DNA from: Vibrio neptunius | GTDB taxonomy: Bacteria; Pseudomonadota; Gammaproteobacteria; Enterobacterales; Vibrionaceae | DNA: 64,000 bases | Assembly (NCBI GenBank): GCA_019339365.1 | Contig: CP079860.1 | Location: 1,178,001 to 1,242,000, forward strand | Direction: 5' to 3' | Shown: piece by piece, positions 19,415-28,229 of the stretch | Layout: the number at the start of each line of letters is the position of its first letter | Numbering within the stretch: position 1 is the first letter of the stretch | Program-made: the position numbers and the translations under genes | Notes under the pieces: model-generated | What the model saw: the letters and a program-made list of their open reading frames with translations, nothing else | The model's database searches: none | Told to the model about the DNA's origin: nothing

Positions 19415-19750
19415 ATGACAAACTTACTTTTTATATGCAGTCGAAATCAATGGCGTAGCCCGACAGGAGAACAAGTGTGGAGAAACCACCCCAAAGTCTC
19501 CGTAAGGTCAGCTGGCACGAGTCCTAAAGCACGCAAGACTGTATCTGTTAAAGACATTCAATGGTCTGACATTATTTTTGTGATGGAAGAAAAACACAGA
19601 AGTCGCTTAAAGTCTCAGTTCACTCGACTTTTAGACTACAAAGACATTCATGTGCTCGATGTTCCAGACGAGTATCAGTATATGGATGAAGAGTTAATTG
19701 AAACTATGAAGCAATCGGTTAGCAGCTATTTAGGAATAGCTGCACCATAA
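19415..19750 (+). CDS. Low-molecular-weight protein-tyrosine-phosphatase-like protein
   Basis: 111 aa from an ATG with AAGGA upstream. The N-terminal FICSRNQWRSPTGEQ resembles the C-x5-R phosphatase loop of the LMW-PTP family (here CSRNQWRS), and the protein ends with a short acidic region. Similar small phosphatase-like proteins sit in bacterial RNA-repair cassettes. It may remove a phosphate from a nucleotide or protein substrate in this operon. The role is inferred. Confidence 0.7.
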   Translation: MTNLLFICSRNQWRSPTGEQVWRNHPKVSVRSAGTSPKARKTVSVKDIQWSDIIFVMEEKHRSRLKSQFTRLLDYKDIHVLDVPDEYQYMDEELIETMKQSVSSYLGIAAP

Positions 19751-19794
19751 AACCCACAAATTATTAGAGGATAGAACAATGTAATTCCATCAAA

Positions 19795-19849
19795 GCACAG
19801 CAAATGAGTAATCTCGCAAGCCACAAAAATGCGGGAGAACGTGCTGTGC
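19795..19849 (+). ncRNA. Candidate structured RNA before the RNA ligase gene
   Basis: GCACAGCA pairs with TGCTGTGC, enclosing an inner stem (TCTCGC with GCGGGAGA, 2-nt bulge) and a 13-nt loop. It lies within the operon between the phosphatase and ligase genes, just after a start-stop mini-ORF. A second perfect hairpin (CTAAGC/GCTTAG) follows at 19865-19881. It may be a regulatory element or a repair substrate mimic. No known family is recognised. Confidence 0.45.
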
Positions 19850-19910
19850 CTATTTCAATGACAGCTAAGCAAGTGGCTTAGTGTTAGTTAAATAGACATG
19901 GAGTTATAAC

Positions 19911-20561
19911 ATGAGATTTAAATATCCTCGCACCCCTCATTTACCTTGGTCACCGGGTGCTACAAAGGATGATATCTACCAAGGCGTTTTAGGTCACTTT
20001 GAAGGTAAGACAGTCGTTGTTACTGAAAAAATGGACGGCGAAAACACCACCTTGTATTCAGATTACGTGCATGCTCGCTCTATCGATAGCCGCTTTCACC
20101 CATCGAGAACGTGGGTTAAGGCTTTGCAAGCTAAAATCGGATATCGGATTCCAATTGGATGGCGTATTTGTGGTGAAAACCTCTATGCAAGACATTCAAT
20201 TGCTTATGACGCGTTGACTAGCTATTTCATGGCTTTTTCAGCATGGAATGACAGAAATGAATGTTTAAGTTGGCAAGAGAGCAAACTATTTTTCGAACAG
20301 CTAGGGCTGGAAACACCAAAAGAACTCTACCTGGGGCTTTGGTGTGAAGAGACGATCCGCAATATTGATTTGGATATTGAACATCAAGAAGGTTATGTGG
20401 TGCGAATTGCTGACCGCTTTCACTTTAATGAGTTTCCTCAGTGTGTGTCGAAATGGGTGAGAACTGATCATGTGGTCACGGATCAACACTGGATGCATGC
20501 TGAAGTGATACCTAACGGACTAAAAGATACGACAGGAGGCGAAGGTGAAAAGATTGAATAG
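19911..20561 (+). CDS. ATP-dependent RNA ligase
   Basis: A 216-aa adenylyltransferase-type ligase. Motif I is EKMDGEN, with the nucleotidyl-acceptor Lys at about residue 40. WRICGENLYARHS fits motif III, HQEGYVVRI motif IV and SKWVRTDH motif V. This is the compact RNA_ligase family that seals 3'-OH/5'-phosphate ends. The next gene encodes an HD-Pnk end-healing enzyme, so the two make a complete heal-and-seal pathway. Confidence 0.88.
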   Translation: MRFKYPRTPHLPWSPGATKDDIYQGVLGHFEGKTVVVTEKMDGENTTLYSDYVHARSIDSRFHPSRTWVKALQAKIGYRIPIGWRICGENLYARHSIAYDALTSYFMAFSAWNDRNECLSWQESKLFFEQLGLETPKELYLGLWCEETIRNIDLDIEHQEGYVVRIADRFHFNEFPQCVSKWVRTDHVVTDQHWMHAEVIPNGLKDTTGGEGEKIE

Positions 20562-21807
20562 ATGGCTAGAAAGCTTAGCCTTAGATCATTCGCCTGATTT
20601 CGCAGAGTGCAGGTCATTTTTAGCGAGCTATTTTCCGTTGTTGAATGAGTTTAAAAACACAGAGCAAGATAAGGAATGGCACGCGGAAGGCAATGTTGCT
20701 ATTCATACAGACATGGTGCTACAGGCGCTGTATGCCTTGCTATCTTCAAGGGCCACGCATATCCAAGGAGCAGAAAGACAAGTCCTAATTTTGTCGGCCT
20801 TGCTTCATGATATTGCTAAACCACTCACGACTCGACGGAGAGACATTGCAGGTGTTGAACGAGTGGTAGCGTCTGGGCATGAAGAAATAGGCGCTAGCTA
20901 TTTGGCAACGCGTTTAATGGAGTTACCCCTTGCTTACAAGTCTGTAATGCAAATTATGGGGTTGGTCGGCTTTCATCAAGTACCGAAACTTTTGGTGGTT
21001 AAAAACCAAGGCTATAGTGATTACTTTCGTTTATCTTTAAATGCTAATTTGGAGCTCTTATATTGGCTTGAACAGGCTGATATGAAAGGGCGAACGTGCT
21101 CTGATTTAGATAAACAAATTGATTTACTTGAACAGTTTCGATTGTTTGCAGAAGACTATCAGCTTTGGGGTATCGAGGATCCTATCGAGTTTCATCTAAG
21201 AAAAATACAGCTTAAATCTTGTCAATCTGAGCAGGCTTTTCTAGATGGTTATGCCATCCATCAGCTTTCGCATGGGTATATTAGTACGGTTGAACAGGCA
21301 ATAGCGAAAAACTATGAGTCATGCCAGCATTACAGTCATTTATACCTGATGTGCGGCATGAGTGGCAGTGGTAAATCTACTTGGATCGAGAAGAACTTAG
21401 AGGGCTACGACGTGATCTCTCTTGATGAAATTCGCAAAGAGCTAAACGGAAAACGTGACTGCCAAAAGAATCGAGGGCAAGTTTTACAGCTGGCCAAAAC
21501 TCGATTGAAAAAAGCGTTGGCAAATAAGCGCAACGTGGTTTGGGATGCTACCAATATCCGCAAAGATTTCAGAAATACTATCTGTGAACTGGGTGAGAAC
21601 TATGGAGCGTTAATCACTATGGTTGTTTTCCAACTTAAGGAAAGTAGCCTCCGTGTGAATAACCGCAATCGCCAATATGCGGTGGGTGATGAGGTAATCT
21701 CTAGCCAACTGACCAAACTTGAATGGCCGTGGCCAACTGAAAGTCACCGATTTTTGGTCATTGGGGAGAATGGCTCAGAGTTATACAGAAAAGGGACCTT
21801 TAGTTAA
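20545..21807 (+). CDS. HD-Pnk: phosphoesterase plus polynucleotide 5'-kinase
   Basis: 420 aa from a GTG with AGGAGG just upstream, overlapping the ligase gene by 17 nt. The N-terminal HD domain shows ALLHDIAKPLTTRRR and GHEEIGASYLATRLM, and the C-terminal kinase has the P-loop GMSGSGKST, SLDEIRKELNGK and VVWDATNIRK. HD-Pnk enzymes remove 2',3'-cyclic phosphate and phosphorylate 5'-OH ends. It prepares ends for the adjacent ligase. It is the last gene of the operon and is followed by a terminator. Confidence 0.88.
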   Translation: MKRLNRWLESLALDHSPDFAECRSFLASYFPLLNEFKNTEQDKEWHAEGNVAIHTDMVLQALYALLSSRATHIQGAERQVLILSALLHDIAKPLTTRRRDIAGVERVVASGHEEIGASYLATRLMELPLAYKSVMQIMGLVGFHQVPKLLVVKNQGYSDYFRLSLNANLELLYWLEQADMKGRTCSDLDKQIDLLEQFRLFAEDYQLWGIEDPIEFHLRKIQLKSCQSEQAFLDGYAIHQLSHGYISTVEQAIAKNYESCQHYSHLYLMCGMSGSGKSTWIEKNLEGYDVISLDEIRKELNGKRDCQKNRGQVLQLAKTRLKKALANKRNVVWDATNIRKDFRNTICELGENYGALITMVVFQLKESSLRVNNRNRQYAVGDEVISSQLTKLEWPWPTESHRFLVIGENGSELYRKGTFS

Positions 21808-21836
21808 TATCTTGCCTCTAAGCTAACAATAAATTC

Positions 21837-21866
21837 AAGTTACCTAGGCGAATGCCTAGGTAACTT
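21837..21866. terminator. Bidirectional terminator between the two RNA-repair operons
   Basis: AAGTTACCTAGGC pairs perfectly with GCCTAGGTAACTT over a 4-nt loop, between convergent genes. Confidence 0.8.
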
Positions 21867-21902
21867 TCATCATTTAGAACAGTGTATCGCCCGCTAGCTT
21901 TT

Positions 21903-22745
21903 TTAAAGCAAATTTGCCTCGTTCCTTTCCAATACAGCTTTGAATAGCAAATTCAGTGACTCAAATAGAGCTTCTCGCCCATTGTTGCTCCCCACATAGT
22001 GCTCATGCCGAAGTAATTCAGACTCGATAAATTCATTGATGACTGGCACCGCAGGCGCGTACTCTTTCTCTAAACTGACTCTCTTACGCTCTAAGAGAGC
22101 AGTAATAGCTTCATCTAAGGGAATGTGTTCGGCCACTAATTGGCGCAGTTGGTCAAATTCAATGGGCGCGGGTTTGTCGTATTTTTCTAGCCACTGGATG
22201 GCGAGCAATGGTCTCAACACATAGAAATACTTCTTCAAAGGGACTAAATCCCTTTGTAGATATCCTCGGAAGTTACCTTTAGCCATGTGTAAGTAGTGAT
22301 GTATCCCTTTGTGTGAAGAAGCGATAGCCGGCATTAACTCCCTCGCTCTTTGAGCGAAATAGCCATCATCTACATATACAATTGGAGACTGTAACCACTC
22401 AATAAAAGCAGGGTTCGACTTCCAAAATAGGTTTAACGCCTTACGTAAATCCCAGCCATTGATATCTATTTCGTCGACTATTGGATATTCGATAACATCG
22501 CGTCTATCTTCAAGATCGATGGATAGGTACCAGTCTTTTTTACGGACATAGATAAAGCGCACATCGTAATCACTATTCGGGCTGGAAAACCCCCACGCTC
22601 GACTGCCAGATTCAACCGCGTATATCACTTTAATATCATGTTCTTTTTCAGCTGCAGCTATTCTGCGCAATATTTCTTTTCTGATTTTCGTGTCTATGAC
22701 TTGTTTCGATTCAGCGAGTTCACTAACTCTACCATTCATTGCCAT
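21903..22745 (-). CDS. Nucleotidyltransferase (COG3541-like)
   Basis: A 280-aa protein with the polymerase-beta signature GSRAWGFSSPNSDYDVRFIYV near residues 45-65 and a helical C-terminus. It belongs to the predicted nucleotidyltransferase group often found beside RtcB. It lies 9 bp after rtcB with an AAGGAAG ribosome site, so it is the third gene of the RtcR-controlled operon. It may add nucleotides to RNA ends or modify a protein. The substrate is unproven. Confidence 0.8.
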   Translation of the reverse strand: MAMNGRVSELAESKQVIDTKIRKEILRRIAAAEKEHDIKVIYAVESGSRAWGFSSPNSDYDVRFIYVRKKDWYLSIDLEDRRDVIEYPIVDEIDINGWDLRKALNLFWKSNPAFIEWLQSPIVYVDDGYFAQRARELMPAIASSHKGIHHYLHMAKGNFRGYLQRDLVPLKKYFYVLRPLLAIQWLEKYDKPAPIEFDQLRQLVAEHIPLDEAITALLERKRVSLEKEYAPAVPVINEFIESELLRHEHYVGSNNGREALFESLNLLFKAVLERNEANLL

Positions 22746-22754
22746 TTTACTTCC

Positions 22755-23981
22755 TTAGCCCTTTACACAAACGATTTGCTTCAGTGTGTAAACCACTTCC
22801 ACTAAGTCTTTTTGAGCTGCCATGACTTTTTCAATATCCTTGTAAGCATGGGGAATTTCATCAATCACAGAGGCATCCTTTCTGCACTCTACTCCTTCGG
22901 TTGCTGCAATTTGATCATTAATGTTGTAGACCTTTTTAGCTTGTGTTCTCGACATCACTCGTCCAGCACCATGACTACAGCTATTAAAACTCTCAGGGTT
23001 TCCTAACCCACGAACAATAAAAGAGCGAGCGCCCATGCTTCCTGGAATAATGCCCATTTCGCCTTTTTCGGCTCTTACTGCACCCTTACGAGTCACATAA
23101 CAATCCTTGCCAAAATGCCGTTCCCTAGAGACGTAGTTGTGATGACAGTTCACCGCTAACTCAGCGGTAGAAAACGCGACTGGTATTTGCTTTTTCAGTG
23201 CAGATATAGCATTAAACATCATTATTTCACGATTCTTGGCGGCAAAATCTTGTGCCCATTCAACCGCTTCCACGTAGTCATCAAAGTATGCGCTGCCTTC
23301 TTCCAAGTAAGCCAAGTCCATATCAGGTAAGTTCACTTGATGGCGTTGCATTTCTTTCTTTGCAAGCTCTATAAAGTAAGTGCCAATTCTGTTTCCTACA
23401 CCGCGACTTCCTGAGTGCAACATAATCCAAACCGCATCGTTTTCGTCTAGGCACAGTTCTAAAAAGTGATTACCCGTGCCCATGGTGCCTAAATGCTTAA
23501 CATGGTTGCTTTTTCTTATCGCTGGGTGCTTGTGGCAAATAGTTTCAAATCGTGTTTCGAGCTTTTTCCATTCGCCAGCAACGACATCTGGAATATTGTG
23601 CCAAGCTCCTCTGTCTCGGGCTTTTCCCCTTCCTCCAGTACGACCATGAGGTACTGCTGCTTCAAAAGCATGTCTGATCCCTGATAAATTATCGGGTAAC
23701 TGGCTGGCCGTTAACGTTGTTTTTGTTGCTAACATACCGCATCCAATATCGACCCCGACGGCAGCGGGTATGACAGCATCAACAGAAGGAATAACACTTC
23801 CAATCGTTGCGCCTTTACCAAGGTGAACATCCGGCATCACCGCAATATGTGAATGGACTAACGACATACCAGCGATGTTGTTCAACTGCTCTTGAGCTTT
23901 GTCATCAAAAGGCACCCCTTTAGTCCATGCCTTGATGGTGGCTCTTCCTTCATTTTCAATAACGTTATAGTTTCTACACAT
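22755..23981 (-). CDS. rtcB: RNA-splicing ligase RtcB
   Basis: 408 aa from an ATG at 23981 with AAGGAAG upstream; the longer frame begins at 24014. Typical RtcB motifs: MPDVHLGKGATIG, GVDIGCGM with the metal Cys, GTGNHFLE, HSGSRGVGN, NCHHNYV and the guanylated His in SCHSHGAGR-like SCSHGAGRVMSR. RtcB joins 2',3'-cyclic phosphate or 3'-phosphate ends to 5'-OH ends using GTP. It follows slipin in the operon. There is no rtcA cyclase gene in the window. Confidence 0.93.
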   Translation of the reverse strand: MCRNYNVIENEGRATIKAWTKGVPFDDKAQEQLNNIAGMSLVHSHIAVMPDVHLGKGATIGSVIPSVDAVIPAAVGVDIGCGMLATKTTLTASQLPDNLSGIRHAFEAAVPHGRTGGRGKARDRGAWHNIPDVVAGEWKKLETRFETICHKHPAIRKSNHVKHLGTMGTGNHFLELCLDENDAVWIMLHSGSRGVGNRIGTYFIELAKKEMQRHQVNLPDMDLAYLEEGSAYFDDYVEAVEWAQDFAAKNREIMMFNAISALKKQIPVAFSTAELAVNCHHNYVSRERHFGKDCYVTRKGAVRAEKGEMGIIPGSMGARSFIVRGLGNPESFNSCSHGAGRVMSRTQAKKVYNINDQIAATEGVECRKDASVIDEIPHAYKDIEKVMAAQKDLVEVVYTLKQIVCVKG

Positions 23982-24055
23982 TGTTGCTTCCTTAATTCTA
24001 TAATCGCCGCGCAAGCGTTCGCCAATTCATAGCCGCTCAGTCTCTATCGATATGC

Positions 24056-25228
24056 CTACGCGACTTTTACAACCCCATTCATTAAACCTTCTAGGCCGCC
24101 ATAAACCGTTAAGCTATCAATTTGGTCTGCGATTTTTTCTAACGCTTCAAGCTCTTTTAGGCGCATTAAAGTCGGGTTGTTTTCCATGACTTTTGCTGTG
24201 TTGTGTAAGCTTCTTGTCGCCGCAGTTTCTTCGCGTCTTTTGATCACATTGGCTTCCGCTGCCTTTTGCGCTTCGACCACTTGGTTCAAAATGGCTTTCA
24301 TCTCTCCGGGTAAAATGATGTCTTTAACGCCGACATTCATCAAAGTGATACCCATTTCGGATAGGCGCTCTGCGACGAGCTCTTTCACTGTTTCATTGAC
24401 ATACAATTTATCCAGCAGGATATCGTCTAATGATTTTGTGCCAACCGCTTCTCTTAAGGCTAATTGCAGCATTTTGTAAACAAAATCATCAACGTTATCG
24501 ACACTTCGTGCAGCTAGTTCAGCATCATGTACCTTAATGCTTGCACTCAAATTAATTCGTAGACTGACGCGGTCTTTACTCAAGATTTCTTGACCAGAAA
24601 TCTCAAGTAGTTGAGTTCTGCAATCAAATGATTTCAGCTCAACGGAGTGGTTGAACTGCCAGAAGCCATGTCGTCCAGGCGCGAGTCTTTTTATAAGTTG
24701 GCCGTTTACATACAGCAAGCCAACATGGTCGTTTGCGACGGTTAGATCAGCGATGGGTTTGGTTGCTATCGTGCTTTCGCTTCTGATCAAACGTGAGGAG
24801 GTATTCGCCCCAGCACGATTGATTAAAAAAAGTGTTTGTTCTTCAACTTCAATCTCTTCATCTATGGTCACTTTCTCCAAGCGAATGTCACCTGCGTCTT
24901 TCCATAGGTATAGTTGCTCGCTAGGGGCGACTACGCCACGTAGCAAATCGTTAACGTATAACAAGCCAGCTTCATTGCTTTTTAGTTTCCAATGCGAAAT
25001 GTGTTCATGAAGTAACTCATTATTTTTGTACAGTCTTTCGGCATTCTCCTCAGAAAAAAATAAAGAGTTAATATCGAAAGTCATGAATTCGATTTCGTTT
25101 TTTAAATCCCATATTTTGTGCTTGCCTTGTGTTAATACGGAATCTAGCTTTTGATTTTTGAACACTAATACTCTTTGGTTTTCTGCTACTGATACTGTTT
25201 TTCTTAAAGATAGTGTTGTTCCAAACAT
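24056..25228 (-). CDS. Slipin (SPFH/stomatin-like) protein
   Basis: A 390-aa protein. The SPFH core spans about residues 195-320, with LTVANDHVGLLYVNGQLIKRLAPGRHGFW, DRVSLRINLSASIKVHD and a coiled-coil stretch rich in EAQKAAEANVIKRREETAATR. Slipins with duplicated N-terminal beta modules are frequent neighbours of rtcB in sigma54-RtcR operons. It is the first protein gene after the tRNA-like sequences. A scaffold role is inferred. Confidence 0.85.
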   Translation of the reverse strand: MFGTTLSLRKTVSVAENQRVLVFKNQKLDSVLTQGKHKIWDLKNEIEFMTFDINSLFFSEENAERLYKNNELLHEHISHWKLKSNEAGLLYVNDLLRGVVAPSEQLYLWKDAGDIRLEKVTIDEEIEVEEQTLFLINRAGANTSSRLIRSESTIATKPIADLTVANDHVGLLYVNGQLIKRLAPGRHGFWQFNHSVELKSFDCRTQLLEISGQEILSKDRVSLRINLSASIKVHDAELAARSVDNVDDFVYKMLQLALREAVGTKSLDDILLDKLYVNETVKELVAERLSEMGITLMNVGVKDIILPGEMKAILNQVVEAQKAAEANVIKRREETAATRSLHNTAKVMENNPTLMRLKELEALEKIADQIDSLTVYGGLEGLMNGVVKVA

Positions 25229-25411
25229 CTTAATTTCCTTCGTTTCTTGCCATATACCGATGTGGTGATGTTAGTAAGAGTTAGATACGTGATTAATAAA
25301 GGCCTAAAGCTGCACTTCAGTAGGGAGCATCCTGCTTGCTACTGATTATTCACTCTGGCGCTTATCTACCATTGGTACCAACGGCTTACTAACGTTTTAA
25401 CTACTCATTGT

Positions 25412-25483
25412 AAAAAGGGTGGGACTCGAACCCACAACAATCGAATTAAACATTCGAGGCTCTACCAATTGAGCTACCTGCAT
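25412..25483 (-). tRNA. tRNA-like sequence A (UUU triplet, noncanonical)
   Basis: 72 nt that fold as a cloverleaf: D arm GCTC/GAGC, anticodon stem TCGAA/TTCGA with loop TGTTTAA (triplet TTT, Lys-like), T arm GTGGG-TTCGAGT-CCCAC. Two faults argue against a working tRNA: position 33 is G instead of U, and the acceptor stem has at least two mismatches (ATGCAGG against CCTTTTT). It lies in the leader of the slipin-rtcB transcript, so it is best read as a pseudo-tRNA. Confidence 0.6.
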
Positions 25484-25550
25484 TTAAGATGGGATTCGAA
25501 CCCATGACTCACGAAATTTCTTCGCTGCTCTACCTCTGAGCTACTTAATG
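25482..25550 (-). ncRNA. tRNA-like sequence B (pseudo-tRNA)
   Basis: 69 nt with a D arm (GCTC AGAGGTA GAGC), a T arm (ATGGG-TTCGAAT-CCCAT) and an acceptor with 5 of 7 pairs. The middle arm (GCGAA/TTCGT) closes only a 5-nt loop, so there is no normal anticodon. It directly precedes and abuts tRNA-like A, downstream of the sigma54-type promoter. Confidence 0.6.
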
Positions 25551-25639
25551 GTTATCTGATAAGGCATACGCAGTCACAGTGTTCAGCGCACCGGAGTGAC
25601 CTTTTGAATCACAACCAAATCATCAGACAACTAGGTAAT

Positions 25640-25655
25640 ATCAAGCTATGTGCCA
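25640..25655 (-). promoter_or_regulatory. Sigma54-type promoter of the slipin-rtcB operon
   Basis: On the minus strand TGGCACATAGCTTGAT matches the -24/-12 consensus TGGCAC-N5-TTGCW except GA for GC at -12. It is 90 bp before tRNA-like B and faces away from rtcR, whose product is a sigma54 activator. Confidence 0.7.
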
Positions 25656-25805
25656 AAATGGTGATCTTTCTTGAAATTTATTTTTAAGTGATTGTATTTG
25701 TTGGTAAAAATATATTTTCTTTGCTCTTTTAGATAAAAGTGCGTTGATAACAAAAACACAAAAATATAACCTAATGGATAGCTAAGTTATCTATATGGAT
25801 ACGAT

Positions 25806-27398
25806 ATGAGTAAGAGAACAGTGGCGATAAGTCTTATTGGAACTCAATTGGATTTTGTTGGTAAAAGAGTGGACCGATGGGCAAGGTGGCGGCCCAATGT
25901 GAGTTTGTGCAGTCAGCAAGACTTGCTGGTCGATGAGCTACACATGCTGCATGATAACCACAGCTATCGCTTGGCAAATAACGTCGCTGTAGACATCGAA
26001 TCTGTGTCTCCAAAAACCAAGGTGACACTGCATTCGATTAACTTTTCCGATCCGTGGGATTTTGAGGAAGTCTACGCCAAGCTTTTTGATTGGTGCCAAC
26101 AACAAGAATTCGATACTGATAACAACGACTACCTTTTTCATATCACAACCGGAACACACGTTGTTCAAATTTGTAGTTATTTACTTACCGAGAGTCGTCA
26201 CTTTCCAGGGCGTTTAATTCAAACCTCTCCTGATCACAACAATAACAACAAGTCGATTGGACGTGTGCAAATCATAGACCTTGATTTGTCGAAATATGAC
26301 CAATTGGCGACCCGTTTTGATGTCGAACATCAAGAAGGCAAAGAGTTTCTTAAAGGGGGCATTGAAACACTTAATACAGGGTTTAACCGATTAATTACTC
26401 AGTTAGAAAAGGTCGCGATACGTTCTGAAGACCCCATGCTATTAACGGGCCCAACCGGAGCAGGCAAAAGCCAATTGGCGACTCGCATCTACCAACTGAA
26501 AAAGAGACGTGCAATGCTTTCTGGCGCTTTGGTATCCGTAAACTGTGCGACGCTAAAAGGCGAAAATGCTATGGCGGCCTTATTTGGTCATACCAAAGGT
26601 GCATTCACTGGCGCTCAAAAATCACGAGATGGTTTTTTGCTTACAGCCAATGATGGCGTTTTGTTCTTAGATGAGATTGGTGAGCTGGGCCTCGAAGAGC
26701 AAGCCATGCTACTGCATGCGATTGAAAATAAAACATTTCATCCGGTAGGGAGTGATAGCCCTGTACAGAGTGATTTTCAGTTGATTGCGGGTACCAATCG
26801 AGATCTCAAGCTCGAAATTGAAAAAGGCACGTTTAGGGAAGATTTGTTAGCGCGTATCAATCTTTGGACTTATCAGCTTCCTGCATTAAAAGACAGGAAA
26901 GAGGATATTCCTGCCAACGTTGATTATGAAATTGATTTGTACGCGCAAAAATCAGGACAACGGGTGCAGTTTAACAAAGAGGCGAAGCATGCTTTTATCA
27001 GTTTCGCTACGTCCAACGAAGCGTTATGGGTTGGAAACTTTCGAGACTTAAGTTCAGCGATCACAAGGCTTTGCACCTTAGCAGACTCTTCGAGAATTTC
27101 TGTTGACGATGTAAAAGATGAAATTGAACGACTAAAGCGCGCTTGGTATCCCACTCGTCAGCAATCTAAGCTCACGCACGTAGAAGCGTGTTTGTCGGTT
27201 GCTGAGGTGGAACAACTGGACCAATTTGATGCCAACCAGTTAAATTTTGTGTTGTCTGTATGTCGCCGGCACAGCAGCATGGCTTCTGCTGGTAGGGAGT
27301 TGTTTAATGTGAGCCGAACATTGAAAGCTCAAACTAACGACTCAAGTCGGTTGCAGAAATATTTAGCTAAGTTCGGATTGAAATGGGCTGACCTATAG
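25806..27398 (+). CDS. rtcR: Sigma54-dependent activator RtcR (CARF domain)
   Basis: 530 aa. The N-terminal 180 residues form the RtcR CARF-type Rossmann domain (VAISLIGTQLDFVGK, FHITTGTHVVQICSYLLTES). The AAA+ domain has Walker A GPTGAGKS, the sigma54-contacting GAFTGA loop and GVLFLDEIGEL, and a short C-terminal HTH follows. RtcR is known to be triggered by RNA ligands such as cleaved tRNA ends bound by CARF. It is divergent from the slipin-rtcB operon, its expected target. Confidence 0.93.
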   Translation: MSKRTVAISLIGTQLDFVGKRVDRWARWRPNVSLCSQQDLLVDELHMLHDNHSYRLANNVAVDIESVSPKTKVTLHSINFSDPWDFEEVYAKLFDWCQQQEFDTDNNDYLFHITTGTHVVQICSYLLTESRHFPGRLIQTSPDHNNNNKSIGRVQIIDLDLSKYDQLATRFDVEHQEGKEFLKGGIETLNTGFNRLITQLEKVAIRSEDPMLLTGPTGAGKSQLATRIYQLKKRRAMLSGALVSVNCATLKGENAMAALFGHTKGAFTGAQKSRDGFLLTANDGVLFLDEIGELGLEEQAMLLHAIENKTFHPVGSDSPVQSDFQLIAGTNRDLKLEIEKGTFREDLLARINLWTYQLPALKDRKEDIPANVDYEIDLYAQKSGQRVQFNKEAKHAFISFATSNEALWVGNFRDLSSAITRLCTLADSSRISVDDVKDEIERLKRAWYPTRQQSKLTHVEACLSVAEVEQLDQFDANQLNFVLSVCRRHSSMASAGRELFNVSRTLKAQTNDSSRLQKYLAKFGLKWADL

Positions 27399-27571
27399 AT
27401 CTGCATTCTTGCCATTAGGGTTGGCTTTGATATTGGGAGCGGCGCCATATAGGGACGCGGTATTGACAGACATCATTAATCGGACGTCACCAACCATCAG
27501 AGATAACTGAGCGGAACACTCCAGCGCAACATGCCTCAATAGACGCCAGTACCAAGAAAGTAAATCATACG

Positions 27572-28006
27572 CTATTCAAATAGCCCTAGCTCATCACCCA
27601 CCCGTAAAGAATCGAAAGGTGCAGAGTAGATGGATTGAATCTTGTGGATTTCGTTAATGTCCAGTAACTTAATGAACTCGTTTTGGTTGCCGTTTTTAAC
27701 TAGAAGCTTAATGTGTTTAAGCTGTTCTGGTGTGGCACTCTGTGCGATATCTAAGAGGTTTTGCCTTTCTTTTTGAGAACAAGTTTCCCGATTATCCATA
27801 GAGATAAATAACACGACATTTTTCTTATCTTGGGTTGACAGGGAGTTGAACCAGCCGTTAACAGGGAATGGTTTATTGTTCGTCTTGGCTATATTGTTGC
27901 ATTTAGTCAGTTTATCCCCATAGCTCGCCAAAGCTTGCTCAAAACTGGTTGCACAGGCGGTAAACGAAAGTATGGATAGTGCAAGAGCTAGGTTACAAAG
28001 ACGCAC
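27572..28006 (-). CDS. Small lipoprotein, function unknown
   Basis: A 144-aa protein with a signal peptide ending in a lipobox (LSFTAC), so it is probably an outer- or inner-membrane lipoprotein. The mature part is polar, with paired cysteines (KCNN, ETCS). I do not recognise the family. Its start overlaps the upstream 78-aa gene by 14 nt, suggesting coupled translation. Confidence 0.55.
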   Translation of the reverse strand: MRLCNLALALSILSFTACATSFEQALASYGDKLTKCNNIAKTNNKPFPVNGWFNSLSTQDKKNVVLFISMDNRETCSQKERQNLLDIAQSATPEQLKHIKLLVKNGNQNEFIKLLDINEIHKIQSIYSAPFDSLRVGDELGLFE

Positions 28007-28229
28007 GGACTACACACCTCCAAAATTCACCTTCCTTGCCATTGGTTTGCCATGTTAAAGGTTCGGCTATCTGGTGAATTCTGTATTTAACGGCTGCGTT
28101 TACAGAGGCGAGTACCTTGGCAAACTCAACCCAGTCATAAGCCGCTATGTTTATGAGTCTGCTTTGGGCTGGCTTTCGACCTAAGAATAAATCGAACAGC
28201 GGGACCGCTCCAACTGAGTAAGCAAGCAT
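27993..28229 (-). CDS. Hypothetical protein
   Basis: The ATG at 28229 is chosen because a perfect AAAGGAGG lies five bases upstream. The longer frame to 28328 has no comparable site. The 78-aa product starts MLAYSVGAVPLFDLFLG and ends EGEFWRCVVRASL. I see no domain. It overlaps the lipoprotein gene downstream. The pair sits at the left border of the cassette region and may be mobile. Confidence 0.5.
   Translation of the reverse strand: MLAYSVGAVPLFDLFLGRKPAQSRLINIAAYDWVEFAKVLASVNAAVKYRIHQIAEPLTWQTNGKEGEFWRCVVRASL

Noticed and set aside
25412..25550. Two functional tRNA genes
   Set aside because: The acceptor stems are mismatched, U33 is missing in one and the other has a 5-nt anticodon loop.
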